Assembly (NCBI GenBank): GCA_003508835.1
Contig: PUFA01000684.1
Span: 1-64,000, forward strand
From: Eonycteris spelaea
Lineage: Eukaryota; Chordata; Mammalia; Chiroptera; Pteropodidae
Direction: 5' to 3'
DNA: 64,000 nucleotides
Part shown: positions 44,519 to 55,786 of the stretch, piece by piece
Position numbering within the stretch: the stretch's first letter is position 1
Layout: every line of letters starts with the position of its first letter
Made by a program: the position numbers and the translations under genes
The notes under the pieces: model-generated
Database searches by the model: none
Told to the model about the DNA's origin: nothing
What the model saw: only the letters and a program-made list of their open reading frames with translations

Positions 44519-44524
44519 TCATGC

Positions 44525-46025
44525 TAATCGAGATAAATCGAGATAAATTGTTGCTTTGGCAGCATCTAGTTGATGTTGATACCTGAAAGACCAGTAGTCA
44601 CATTTGGAAGGTAATTGTAGTTAATATTTATATAATATGTAATACAAAAAAAAATATGCAGTAAGGAAAGTATGTTTGCTGTTTAGTCAGAAACAAAAAG
44701 GAAAGAATATTGTTTGATAGAATAAAAGATGTTCTATTTTAAGAACCTATATGCAACTAGCATTTAAAATTTGTAAGTCTAATGGCCAATCATATCTGTT
44801 TACTTCCATTGAGTTATTAGGTGTAAACAGAATGGCATGTTTGCTTAAGAAATAGTTTATTTTGTAATAATATAAATAAAATGGAAGCATCCCTGTTGGG
44901 AGACATTTTACACAGCCATTTGTGCAGTCAACTGATAGTCTGGAGTAATTTAATTTTTCTAGTAAAAATGATCAGGGGGACTGAGTTATTTTGCTTATTG
45001 AAGAAACTATTATTTACATGCTTCCTTATACTGCCATTTTTTTTTTTTTTTTTTTTTGCCATGGGTAGTATAAGTAGTAGTATCAAAAAAAAAAAGGTGC
45101 TAAAGTGTTTTTCGTGTCCAAACTAGTTAGCCTAGTATGTAGAATATGAAATATATAAAAAGTAACTGTTAGTTAAATACATCAGACTTGTTTGGAAGAA
45201 GAATAAAATAAACATTCAATTACTATACAATACAAACCTTTTAACCGATTTATATGCATTTTTATAAATACTTATTTTTTTTACTGATTATAATCTTTTC
45301 TATATGTTTCTTTTAAATATTTACCCCTTTTATAAAATTTTCTAAATATGGTAAAAGACAGAAATGATGTAAGATAATTTTTATATGTTGTAATAATTCA
45401 TTCATTTATGCATGCAGCATTATTGAACTGATGATTTATCATGTGCCAAACAAAGTGCTGGATCCTAATTACATGTGGGAGAACTATGAAAAGGTCCCTG
45501 TTGTCAAGGATCAGTCTAAAAGGAAAAGTGACCAAATATTTGACCCCTATTCTCCTAAATTTTCAACCCTTATGTTCTGGTATGCTTTTACTATTTCCAA
45601 TTTATTACACTTTCTAAGCCTAATTGTTTGGTATCGGTACTTGTTTGCATGGTCTTATTTTTTTTTTATTTTTTTTTCTCTCTCTCTCTCCAGTCATCCT
45701 TCACTACACAGTCAAGCTCTCTCAGGCCAGCTCTGTTCTATCTCTACATCCAAGAAAAGAGCACAGGATTCTAAATCTTTCGCAGGGCTGAAGTCTCTAG
45801 GTTTCTGCTTGCTTTGGAGATGGTCAAGGTAATTGTAATAAAGCAAGCAATACAGAAAGTACTGTGGGACTTGAAAATGGAAGTCTTACATTTTGCTTTG
45901 CTGGGGATAAAATAATGGATTTATCTTGTTTTTAGAACTAGGAATCTGTCATTTTTAAAGTTGGTGACTGTTGTCTTATGGGGCAAGATTCCTCAAAAGT
46001 ATTCCCAGAAAAAGCAAAAGCCATT
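44525..46025. other. Mostly unassigned 1.5 kb
   Basis: No named repeat apart from short tracts. A small direct repeat ('atcgagataa' units, 44,527-44,548) marks the L1 break, and a 20-nt T run sits at 45,039-45,058. 45,425-45,530 ('tatcatgtgccaaacaaagt', 'aaggtccctgttgtcaagga') resembles an old interspersed-repeat 3' segment of MIR/L2/L3 type that I cannot place. A 133-codon plus frame at 45,431-45,832 has no domain. Confidence 0.45.
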
Positions 46026-46029
46026 AAAA

Positions 46030-46455
46030 ATAGTTTTCAACTTTTCTAAGAAATTTGTATATAATTGGTTTTATATCTCTTCCTCATATGTTTAATAAAT
46101 TTATTAATGAAGTCTGGAGTTTTCTTTCTAGGAAGTATTTTAATTGTGAATTGAATGTATTTAATCGATGTAGAGCTGATCAGTTTTTCTACCTTTTCTT
46201 GAATTCATTTGTCATCTTTACCTATCAAGAAATTTATTTCATCTGTTATTATATTTATTATATAAAATTGTTTTATGAATCTCTAATTATGTTTCTCTAA
46301 TTACTTCTATATAATTTTCAGTAATACCTTCTCTTTTATTTCTGATATTAGTAATTTATATCTTTGCTCTTTTTATCTTAGTTAGGGTAGCTAGAGATTT
46401 ATTAAATTTATCTTTTCAACGAGCTAGATTTTGACTCAATAATTTTTTAAAAAAA
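46030..46455 (-). mobile_element. Old antisense L1 ORF2 fragment
   Basis: Complement of L1M ORF2 RT/endonuclease border: 'cttgaattcatttgtcatct', 'ttttatttctgatattagta', 'ttatcttttcaacgagctag'. No 3' UTR attached. Confidence 0.8.
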
Positions 46456-46479
46456 ACAGTCCTGTTTTTTTTTTTTTCC

Positions 46480-47245
46480 AAACCCATATCCAATTTCTCA
46501 ATTAATTCTCTTGGGTTTACTTTCAAAATATACCCAGAATCTGACCACTTTTTGACACCTTTATGATATCACCTTGGTTTAGCCATCATCATCTTTAAGC
46601 TAGATTACATCAGTAGCCAAGTAATAGATCCCCAGGTTTTATCCTTTTCTATGAAAATAGTGTATTTTAAACATAGTATCCAAAACGCTCCTTTTAAAGC
46701 TTACATCAGATCACTTCATCTTACTCAAAATAAAAGACTAAATCCTTAAAGTGGTGTCCACAGTCGTACAATGCCCCCCCAACCCTGCCTAACCTCAAGC
46801 TCACTCCTTTATAGCCCCACCATACTATTGCATTTATTAAAATAATTGAAGGGATCTCCTGCCTCAATAACTTCGCATTTTCTCTTCACTTTCCATGCAA
46901 AATCTTTCCCTCAGATATTAATATGGCAAACTCCTTCATCTCCTAAAGTGTTTGTTCAAATGTCACCTTTTAATGAGGGCAAGCATGGCCATTCAATTTA
47001 AAATGATAATTTCCACTCCTATCCTGACAGTTCACACTTCCCATGTCATATTGGAATTGTTCAGAGTGCTTATCACATTCAAACAACTTATTTATTATAT
47101 CTAGTATTTGATTTTTGCCTCTCTGCTATGATAAAAGCTTCTTGAAAACAGGACATTATTTTTGGCATTTTCCTATCTCTGATGACGAACATGATATTAA
47201 GTACATAGAAGACATTTAGTTTGTATTTGTTGAGTGAATAAGCCT
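46480..47245 (+). mobile_element. L2 LINE 3' end
   Basis: Typical L2 3' region: 'taaagtggtgtccacagtcg', 'tctttccctcagatattaat', 'gtgcttatcacattcaaaca', 'agcttcttgaaaacaggaca' and the terminal 'tatttgttgagtgaataa'. Old, non-coding. Confidence 0.85.
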
Positions 47246-47344
47246 AAATTTATATTGCAATTGTATATACATTCATTAACATACCCAGCACATGCTTAAA
47301 GTTTTCTTAAAGCCAGAGGTCCTTTTTAGTAAGTGGGAAATAGT

Positions 47345-47512
47345 AAAGCAAAGTGATTAATCACATAGGCTCCAGAATCAGATCGTCCGTGTCTCAAGTT
47401 GGGCTTTAATAGCATACTTTCTCAGTAACCTTGAGCAAATCAATTAACTTTTCTGTGACAATAATGGAACCCTCCTTTTAGGGTGTTGGTAATATTAAAT
47501 GTAATAATACAT
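47345..47512 (+). mobile_element. MIR SINE
   Basis: 'acataggctccagaatcaga', 'cagtaaccttgagcaaatca', 'gggtgttggtaatattaaat': core and 3' part of MIR in sense order. Confidence 0.88.
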
Positions 47513-47519
47513 TTAAAAC

Positions 47520-47850
47520 AGAATACACTTAACAGAAACAAACTCATAACGACAGAGAACAACTGATGGTTGCCAGGTGTGGGGAGAAACTTGGTGAAAA
47601 AGGTAAAAGAATTAAGAAGTACAAATTGGCAGTTACAAAATTGTCATGGGGGTGTAAAGTATAGCATAGAGAACGTAGTCAATATATTATAATAACTATG
47701 TACAGTGTCAGAGAATTACTAGGCTTACTGGGGGGATTAGTTTGTGAGTTATATAAATGCCTAACCACTATGCTGTACACCTGAAACTAATATTTTATTG
47801 AATATTAACTATAATTGAATTTTTTAATTAAAAAATAAAGCATTAAGGAC
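47520..47850 (+). mobile_element. L1 3' UTR
   Basis: Sense 3' UTR of the same type as at 14.6 kb: 'agaacaactgatggttgcca', 'atatgtacagtgtcagagaa'-type middle, 'gctgtacacctgaaactaat', and an A-rich end at about 47,830. No ORF2 attached. Confidence 0.85.
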
Positions 47851-48174
47851 AATTCCTAATAAATATTAAATATCCAATATATATTAGTTTTATTATTATT
47901 TTATGTTCCCCTCAATAAGAGCACATTTCTCAGAAATAATAGGTTTCAGAACTATTTATTGAATTATAATAGTCTGTGAAATATATTATAATATATTCCC
48001 TGTTCTTAAGTTTTTAGGTAGCTTGTACAAAACATATATTTACTAAATTGGAAGGTGTTAACAAAAAATTATGTCTCATTAAAACCTTTTCTTTTTTATT
48101 TAAAAGAAGATTTTAAAAAGTGGCAGTTAGTCCTTAGATATAAGCCTATCTATTCTGTTACTATTGGAGAACAT

Positions 48175-48690
48175 TTTTTAAAAAGTATGAGATTTACATA
48201 TGATGGAATATTATTTAGCCTTAGAAAAAGAAAGAAGTCTTGCCATTTGTGACAACATAGATGAACCTGGAGACATTATGTTAAGTAAAATAAGCCAGAC
48301 ACAGAAGAAAAAAATAGTGCTTTAATTTAATTATACAAGCAATCTAAATTGTCAAACCATAGTAGCAGAAAGCAGAATAATGGTTACCAGAGATTGAGAG
48401 GAGAGGGAAACTGGGAGGTATTGGTCAAAGGGTGCCGAGTTTCAATTATGCACATTGGATAAGTCCTAGAGACTTACTGTATAGCATAGTGACTATAGTT
48501 AACACTACACATTGTATATTTAATTATTTATTCCAGGGTAGATCTTATGTTAAGTGTTTCTATCACACACACTAGCCATTGATTGTGATGGTAGTTACAT
48601 AGATGTACAGTTATTTCCATACTCTTCAAGTTGTATATGTGCAATATGTGCAGCTTTTTATATGTTAGTTTATACTTAAATAAAGCATTT
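48175..48690 (+). mobile_element. L1 3' end (one or two short copies)
   Basis: 'gatggaatattatttagcct', 'gccatttgtgacaacataga', 'atggttaccagagattgaga', 'tagcatagtgactatagtta' form an L1MA/MB-type 3' end to about 48,600. 48,600-48,690 ('ttgtatatgtgcaatatgtg', 'atacttaaataaagca') looks like another L1 3' terminus. The short minus-strand ORF beyond it is not a gene. Confidence 0.8.
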
Positions 48691-48699
48691 TAGTGTAAT

Positions 48700-49610
48700 T
48701 TATAGGCTGAGTTGAATAAAAATGAAATATGGGTAGCATGGCATGGGGAATGCAGTTAGCATTAATGTAATGGCTAAGTGGAGAACCAAAGGAGAGAAAG
48801 AGCAATTAGTGAGATCATGTGGTGTATACTTGAAACAAATAATAACATAAATTTTTAAAAATGAATGTACAGATATGTCACAAAATACTGATATTTTGCT
48901 GCTATTGTAAACTCTAGGCATTGAGGAACAGTAGTTTGTCTCTTGTGTGTAAGAATAATATAAAAGTTATTGTAGATGAAGATCTCAAAACATTATTATA
49001 TTTGGGTTTTCAAATATCTTAAAGACACATGTTGGGTTTTACAAGAGTATTCCACAAAGAGCATTTGATAAATTCCTCTTATGATTCACTAAAGAACAAA
49101 ATAAAGATTACATTCTCTAAAATATATTAAATTTCAAGGCAAATGTTCTGGACAAATCTTTCCATTTAACTTATATTGGCTTTTAAAGTCAAGAATTCTG
49201 AGTAAAGCTCTGAACTTAACTACGAGGCATTTTACTTTTTAAAAATAATAAGCAGGAAAATGACGTTTGTTATCTTTTTCTCTCAAAATTCTGTCCTTCT
49301 TCTTTTTGATTTGCAGACTTCCATTGGGATTTGGGCTATCCCGTCAGTCAAAGACAATAATACATCTATCAACTTTCTCATATATGGATTTGAGAACCGT
49401 TGCACAATATAAACACAGACAAAGGAAAAAATCAGCAGGATTTGTTGACTCTTCCCATTCTGGACTTACCTGTAGCTTCTACTTTCATTTCCTCTCAGCT
49501 TTATGTCATAGAGGGACTTTGAATTGTTATTTAATAGAATTCAAAATCATAGAGCGTATATTTGAAATTACCCTTTTACTAAATTCATGTTATCCTTCCA
49601 TTTATTTATT
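48700..49610. other. No recognisable repeat; possible exon-like stretch
   Basis: Unassigned. At 49,299-49,315 a 'tttttgatttgcag' sequence looks like a 3' splice site, and an open frame continues to 49,632. It has no domain and no convincing donor, so I do not call a gene. Confidence 0.4.
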
Positions 49611-49614
49611 TCTG

Positions 49615-49915
49615 CTTTTTAAAATTAATTAATTTATTTTTTATGGTGACATCGGTATATATGTGTGTGTGTATACACACACACACACGTTTATATTGTG
49701 TGTTCACTCCCATAGTTAGATTTCTTTGTCACCACATATTTGACTCTTTTTACCCATCTACCTCTTCCCTCCCCCTCCCCCCTCCCCTCTGCTAACCACT
49801 AGTCTATTGTCCATGTCCGTGATCTCTGTTTGTCCTGTTCGTTTGTTGCTCTTAGGTTTATATCCCACACATAAGTTATATCATGTGGTTTTCAATTTTT
49901 TTGTCTATTAGAATT
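49615..49915 (-). mobile_element. Antisense L1 3' UTR (young lineage)
   Basis: 'ttttatggtgacatcggtat', the C-rich 'tcccctctgctaaccactag', 'gtccatgtccgtgatctctg' and 'tcatgtggttttcaattttt' match the 3' UTR of the L1s at 22.7 and 26.4 kb. A TG/AC palindromic simple repeat lies at 49,660-49,690. Severely 5'-truncated. Confidence 0.88.
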
Positions 49916-50470
49916 TATTTTGTGGCAAAGGACTGAAACATGACAATCATCTGAAAATAGCAGTACATTTTTACTCCAAATCCTAAGTTCTAAGAGGGAC
50001 CCAAATAGAGAAAACAAAGAAAGACATCAACTAAGTAACACTAAAACAATGAGAAAAATCAGTGAAAATAGACAGAAAAATAAAAAGTAAAGACTAGCTT
50101 AATGAAATGAGAAGAGATGATTCAGTCAATAAAGAGGCAGAAGGCAGCATTGGGCTTTAGACTTCAATGTGCAATCACTTTGTATACAAAAGGTACACAT
50201 CACATGCATTTGGCTTTCCAAAATTCAACTTAACGTCATTTATCTTCCTCTGTCCAATAAGACAAGGGTAACAAAGTAATGAGCTATTAGAATACATTAG
50301 TAACATGGCATTATTAATTTTTTTTTTTTAAAAAAAAGGTCTTTGGAAATACTTTGGATTCCAGGACTTTGGAACTTTAAGAGACCTCATATATTATAGC
50401 ACAATGTTTAAAAATTGATAGTTATTATTTTCAATATAGAGATGGCTGAAAAACCAATAAGTTCACTGGG
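49916..50470. other. No recognisable gene or repeat
   Basis: A/T-rich sequence with a T11/A8 tract at 50,318-50,338. Nothing supported. Confidence 0.45.
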
Positions 50471-50474
50471 AAGG

Positions 50475-50695
50475 TAGTGAGGATAGTTGTTAAGTTTGTT
50501 GGCCTGGTTCAAATCATAGTTCTGCTGTGCATTCTTGGAAATTAACCTCAATTTCTCTGAGCTTCACATTTCTTGTCAGTAAAATTAGAATAAATAACTA
50601 CTTTATAAGACAACAAGTTAGTTTTCATAAAAGATTTAATACACTAGTTGGTACCCACAAAGTGCTTAATAAATTATAACATTAATTATTACTGA
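50475..50695 (+). mobile_element. MIR SINE
   Basis: 'ggcctggttcaaatcatagt', 'tctctgagcttcacatttct', 'cacaaagtgcttaataaatt' follow the MIR order from tRNA-related core to 3' end. Confidence 0.85.
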
Positions 50696-50839
50696 CTCTT
50701 AATAATCAATCAACAGTATAATTAACCTGATTACTGAGTATGTAATACATGACCAGCATTGTGTCAAGCACCATGGAAATTACAAGACTAGTTCTCTGCT
50801 CTTCAGATCAATATTTTTTTAACAGAAATATGTGAGCCG

Positions 50840-51030
50840 GATATACAATTTGATATAAAATTTTTCTAGTAGCTGCATTTAAAAAGTAATAATAAAGAGA
50901 TAAAATACGATATTTTATTTAAACCAGTAATATTTATATGTTATTATCTAAATATATGTCACTAACTACAATTCAAAAGTAAATAGCCACCTACGTTTAG
51001 TGGCTACACTATGGTTGAATCAAATGATAA
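50840..51030. mobile_element. hAT-Charlie-like DNA transposon remnant
   Basis: 'tttctagtagctgcatttaa', 'gatattttatttaaaccagt' and 'tagtggctacac' match the arms and middle of a mammalian non-autonomous hAT-type element ('...agccacat...agtggctac'). The exact family is not named; moderate confidence only. Confidence 0.5.
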
Positions 51031-51034
51031 ACTT

Positions 51035-51545
51035 TCTGTGACTAACTCTGAGTGCAGTCAAAGTTCAGAAGGTTATGACTAAGTCATTAGAATACTTTAT
51101 AAAGAATTATGAGACTCAAATTGAATCTTAACTAATGTATAAGATGTGTAATAAGGGGATTTTTTTTTTCAGTACTGCATAAAGAAAGATCACCTATTTA
51201 TTTGATGCCGCAAATTTATTGGCAGGGTAAATATCACTTTTTCCTTTGCTCATTGGACTTAATACAATTAACATAGGTGTTTGTTCAAGAATTATGGGGT
51301 CATTCCTCATTTCTGTGTGCCTTTCTGGTTTACATGAGTGCTTCTCATCCATTCATAGCACAGAAACATTGTTAAATTTCTGTTTCACTGAATCCTTGAA
51401 GACTTTTTTCTCCTCAGTCCAGCATTGGAACTGATGTTTAATGTGTACTTTTTTCTAGTGCTCTGGTTCTAAATATGAAATATATTTTACCAAAAATACA
51501 AAATTATATTTTATAACTGAAATGTAGAATGCACAACTTTAAAAT
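51035..51545. other. No recognisable gene or repeat
   Basis: Unassigned, with a T run at 51,161-51,170. A 62-codon plus frame (51,246-51,434) has no domain. Confidence 0.45.
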
Positions 51546-51549
51546 ATCC

Positions 51550-52040
51550 TTTTAAAAACAGCCTTTTGAGATATAATTTATATGCAATAAGCAGAATATA
51601 TTTAGAATGTAAAATTTGATATTTTTTGATTTATTTATACTCATGAAACCATCGTGACAATCAAGATAATAAATATATCCATTGCCTACACAACTATCCT
51701 AGTACCCTTTTGGAATTCTACCCTCCATTTTCTCTCTGCCTCCTTCCTTAAGCAACTGTTGATTTGTATTTTGTCACTAAACTAAGTTGCATTTTCTCGA
51801 GTTTCATTTATATAAATAGAATCACAAAAAAATATATATACTCTTTTTGTCTGTCTTCTTTCATGTACAATAATTATTTTGAGAATCATCTTTGTTGTGT
51901 AGTTATTTTTTCTTGTTGCTGAGTACTTCTCCATTGCATGGATATACTGCCATTTGTTTATCCCTTCATTGATTGTTGAGATTTTTTTTGTTCCCAGTTT
52001 GGGGCTGCGATGGTAAAGATGCTATGAACATTCAAATGAC
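51550..52040 (-). mobile_element. Old antisense L1, 3' part
   Basis: 3' UTR and ORF2 end of an L1M-type copy ('gagatataatttatatgcaa', 'catgaaaccatcgtgacaat', 'ttcattgattgttgagattt', 'gatgctatgaacattc'). It resumes at about 52,380 after an insert. Confidence 0.85.
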
Positions 52041-52375
52041 AGTCTTTAAATTACATATACTTTTTAAAAACTGTGAAATGCCAATTTTATTACATATAAA
52101 GTACACTCTCACAGAATTTTGACAATTCTCAGTAATGAGAAAAGTTTGGTGATTATTTTCATTCGTCCTTGTTGAAATATGTGTTCATAATAAATTAATC
52201 TTTCTTTCTTTTACAGTAGCTCTTTTAAATTTTTTAATTTCTTTCAATTACAGTTGGCATATAATTTTATATTAGTTTCAGGTACACAACATAGTGATTA
52301 GGCATTTATATAACGTATAAAGTGATCACCCCAATAAGCTGTATATATTTTAACCTTTAATCACATATATTTTAT
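52040..52375 (-). mobile_element. Insert in old L1: unassigned piece plus L1 3' UTR
   Basis: 52,040-52,205 is unassigned. 52,210-52,345 is an antisense L1 3' UTR ('acagttggcatataatttta', 'tttcaggtacacaacatagt'), the same type as at 17.7 kb. The flanking old L1 is continuous across this block. Confidence 0.7.
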
Positions 52376-52379
52376 TTTT

Positions 52380-53275
52380 ATTTACTAAATTCTAGGCATG
52401 GATTATATAGTGGACACTGCCAAACAATTTCCAAGGTGATGGTACTATTTTTAATTCCTACAAGCAGCATACAAGAGTTACAGCTGTTTTACATCTTTGT
52501 TAACACTTAGGTTGGTCATGTTTTAATTTTAGTCAGTTTAACAGATGCGTAGCAGGATCTCTGATGTTATGATCACTGATGTTATACATCAATATATATG
52601 CTTATTTGCCATGGCATATCTTTTTTTGGGGAATATCTGTTCAAATTGTCTATTCCTCTCCTATTTTTATATATTCTGGATACCAGTCTCTTATTAGATA
52701 TGTGATTTCAAAATATTTTTCCAGTAACTGGCTTATCTTTTCCTTCTTTTAACAGTATTTTTAAAGAGGAGTGTTCTTAATGTTTTTGAAGTCCAATTAA
52801 TTAATTTTGACTTTTTGGGTCATACTTTTGTGGATGTATCTAAAAAGTATTGCCCTAATTGAAATTAACCAAGATTTCTTCCTATATTTTCTTCTAAGAA
52901 TTTTATAATTTTAAGTTCTTTAGGTCCACAATACATTTTAAGTTAATTTTTGTGTATGGTGTGAAGTATGGATTGAAGTTCATTACATATATGAATATCC
53001 AATTTTTATAGCACCAGTTGTTAAAAAGACTATGCATTCTCCACTGACTTGCCTTTACACCTTTGTCAAAAAACAATTTATCATACATGTGTGGCTCCAT
53101 TTTTGAAAGGTCTTATCTGTTCCATTGATCTATGTATCTGTATTAACACCATTAACACCCATATCTTGATTAATAAACCTGTATACATCTTGAAGTCAAG
53201 CAATGTCTTCCAATTTTGTTCTCTAAGAAATGTTTCTACATTGCTTCTTCAGTGTTCCTTAGCTTGATACACTTT
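52380..53275 (-). mobile_element. Old antisense L1, ORF2 part
   Basis: Continues ORF2: 'caatttccaaggtgatggta', 'tattctggataccagtctct', 'tttaagttaatttttgtgta', 'ccattgatctatgtatctgt', to about 53,275. Frames are closed apart from short pieces. Confidence 0.85.
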
Positions 53276-53374
53276 TATTTTCAAGACCTGGTGCCAACCA
53301 ATTTATTCAACTTTTCCATATACTATTCCTTTGTAAACACTATATACTTTATCCAGTTCTGTAAATATGTCTAA

Positions 53375-53460
53375 TGCTTTTCAGATCCATGCCTTTGGTG
53401 AAGTGGTTCTCTCTGCCTAGAATGACCATCTCACATGATTGGAACAAACCCAAACATACC
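53375..53460 (+). mobile_element. Possible short L2 fragment
   Basis: 'ccatgcctttggtgaagtgg', 'ctctctgcctagaatgacca' resembles an internal L2 3' UTR block. Short and uncertain. Confidence 0.45.
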
Positions 53461-53519
53461 TCAATCTTTATAGGAACATTTAAATAATAATTATGATGAT
53501 GGAAATAATGTCAAATTAA

Positions 53520-53725
53520 GTATTTATGTTTTCTTAGAATTATTTCATTTAATCCTGATAACAAATCTGCGAAGATGATGATATTTTCCTTATTTTAGAC
53601 ATTAGGAAACTGAGATACAGGGTGCTTTAGCCAACTATCCAAGGCCATACTTGGTCAGTGGCAGAGCTAGGATCTGAGCTAAAGTTGGCTTGACTCTGAA
53701 ACCCCATCTTGACCACAGGCAGGTC
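53520..53725 (-). mobile_element. MIR SINE, antisense
   Basis: 'atttcatttaatcctgataa', 'cattaggaaactgagataca', 'ggtcagtggcagagctagga': antisense MIR 3' and core blocks in order. Confidence 0.9.
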
Positions 53726-53784
53726 TGCTATCCTCACTATACATCATCAGCACAGTCTTATCCTTAGGGTTAACTGTGTTTACA

Positions 53785-54655
53785 AAAGCATATGAAACTT
53801 TTTAGTTTGTTATAGTCTCATTTGTTTAAATTTGTTTTTTCCCTTATTCGAGGGAACATATACAAAAATATATTTCTCAGATCAATGTCAAATAGTTTAC
53901 TTCCTATGTTTTCTTCTAGGAGTTTTATGGTTGCAGGACTTACCTTTAAATTTTAACCCAGTTTATTTTACTTTTGTATATGGTGTAAGTGAGTAGCCTG
54001 GTTTCATTTTTTTTTTTACGTGTATCTGTCCAGTTTTCCCAATATCACTTGCTACAGAGACTATCATTACTCCAGTGTATATTTTTACATTATATTTGTC
54101 ATAGATTAGTTGACCACATAAGACAGGGTTTATTTCCAGGCTCTCTACTCTGTTCCATTTATCTATATGTCTATTTTTGTGCCAATATCATACTATTAGA
54201 TTGTTATAGCTTTGTAGTATAGTTTGAGATCAGGGAGCATGATACCTCCAAGTTTGTTCTTGTTTCCCAAGATTGCTCTGGTTATTTAGGGTCTCTTGTT
54301 GTTCCATATAAATTTTAGAATTATTTGTTCTAGTTCTGAGAAGAATGACATTGATATTTTGATATAAATTGCATTAAATATGTACATTGCTTTGGGTAGT
54401 ATTGTCATTTTAACAGAATTAATAATTCCAACCCTTGAGTTTGGTATACCCTTTCATTTTTTATGTGTTCTTCAACTTCTTTCCTCAATGGCTTATAGTT
54501 TTTAGAGTACAGGCATTTCACCTCCTTGGTTGAGTTTATTCTTATGTATTTTATTCTTTTTGGTGCAATTGTACATAAGATTGTTTTCTTCATTTCTCCT
54601 TCTGATTGTTCATTATTAGTCTATAGGAAAATGACATATTTCTGTATATTAATTT
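53785..54655 (-). mobile_element. 5'-inverted segment of a twin-primed L1
   Basis: Antisense ORF2 sequence ('cttctaggagttttatggtt', 'cccaatatcacttgctacag', 'tatagctttgtagtatagtt', 'gagtttattcttatgtattt'). Its L1-3'-proximal edge is at 53,790-53,815, the complement of the 'aaactaaaaag' position where the sense segment begins at 54,662. Together with 54,656-56,268 it forms one L1 with an inverted 5' part. Confidence 0.85.
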
Positions 54656-55311
54656 TCTATTAAACTAAAAAGCTTTCTGCATAGTAAGAAAACCTTCAAT
54701 AAAACAAAAACGTAACATACTGGATGGAAAATACATTCACAAGTGATATATCTGATAAGGTATTTATATCCAAAAAATATAAGAAACTCATTACAACTCA
54801 GTAACAAAAAAATAGATTAAATAAACAATCCAACTGAAAAATGGACAGAGGACATGAAAAGACATTTCTCCAAAGAAGACATACAGGTTGCCAACAGACA
54901 TGAAAGATGCTCAACATCACTAATCATCAAAAAAGTGCAAATCAAAACCATAATGAGATACCACCTCACACCAGTCAGAATGGCTATTATCAAAAAGTCA
55001 ACAAATGATATGTGTTGGCAAAGATGTGGAGAAAAGGGATCTGCGCTCTGTTGGTGGGACTGAAAATGGTGCAGCCCTTACGGAAAAGAGTATGGATATT
55101 CTTTTTAAAAAAACTAAAAAATAGATATACCATACAATCTAGCAATTCAACTTCTGGGCATTTATCTCATAGAAAACAAAAAACACTAATTCAAACAGAT
55201 ATAATGCACCCTTATGTCCATTGTATCATTATATATAATAGCTAAAATATGGAAGCAATCTAGGTGTCCATTGATAGATGAAGGTATAAAGAAAATATGA
55301 GATCCATGCAT
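54656..55311 (+). mobile_element. Sense segment of the twin-primed L1 (before LTR)
   Basis: Begins 'taaactaaaaagctttctgc' and runs through the ORF2 C-terminal domain: 'atacaggttgccaacagaca', 'ccagtcagaatggctattat', 'gcgctctgttggtgggac'. It is interrupted at 55,312 by an LTR. The open pieces at 54,854-55,063 and 55,012-55,245 are ORF2 fragments in two frames. Confidence 0.9.
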
Positions 55312-55786
55312 TGTAAAAGTGAAAAAATTCTTGGGTAAATTAGTCACGAGGGCAACAGGGAGCAGTGATATCTTCAAGCGCCAGCTCCCAAGAAAGAAAT
55401 TAAAAATGCAAACAACATCACCGCCAGGATGCAGATAACAGAACTGGCTACCAGGCCCTGTTTGCTATAAGATTTAAGAGTCCCCCAGAAACAACATTTT
55501 TGCACCAGACAAATAAAACAGCCAACTTCTGTTTCTATAATCTGTTTAATGTTTAACTAGGGTGTAGTTGTAAGAGATGTCCTGTGCAAAGATATACTAA
55601 TGACTAACTTCTGCTTCTGTAAACCTGCTTGCTTGTTTGATGTGGTTTTAGGCTTTATAAACTACCTTCTCTGAAAGCTCGGGCTGATTATCTAGTGGGG
55701 AAGAGGTCAGTCGCCAGCGGGCTAATAAAGGCTCATAATTAATCTCAATTGGCTCCGTGGGTCTCAGATTTAAACGAGCCACAACA
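55312..55786 (+). mobile_element. Solo LTR A, about 475 bp
   Basis: TG...CA element inserted in the L1, flanked by 'gcat' (55,308-55,311) and 'gtat' (55,787-55,790), a probable 4-bp duplication with one change. Its 3' 280 bp matches LTR B at 56,658-56,941, including 'gggtgtagttgtaagagatg', 'gcttgcttgtttgatgtggt', and 'ctgattatctagtggggaag'. 'aataaagg' at about 55,724 is a candidate poly(A) signal. A 4-bp duplication favours a class I element. No internal sequence remains. Confidence 0.82.

Larger units (their letters stand above)
39985..44520 (+). mobile_element. Sense L1: rest of ORF1, spacer and nearly all of ORF2
   Basis: Continues ORF1 from 38,572 ('gaattctcaaggcaaacagt', 'gctaagaataatacattaag'), then the spacer (40.35-40.84 kb), then ORF2 from about 40,850. 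Landmarks are 'atgctgccttcaagaaacac' (endonuclease), the 'SKSPGPDGFT' RT start (42,211-42,240), and the C-terminal domain to 44,518. An (AC)n tract interrupts RT at 42,373-42,415. The 3' UTR and poly(A) are missing, which is unusual for an L1 insertion. Frames are broken throughout. Confidence 0.88.
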
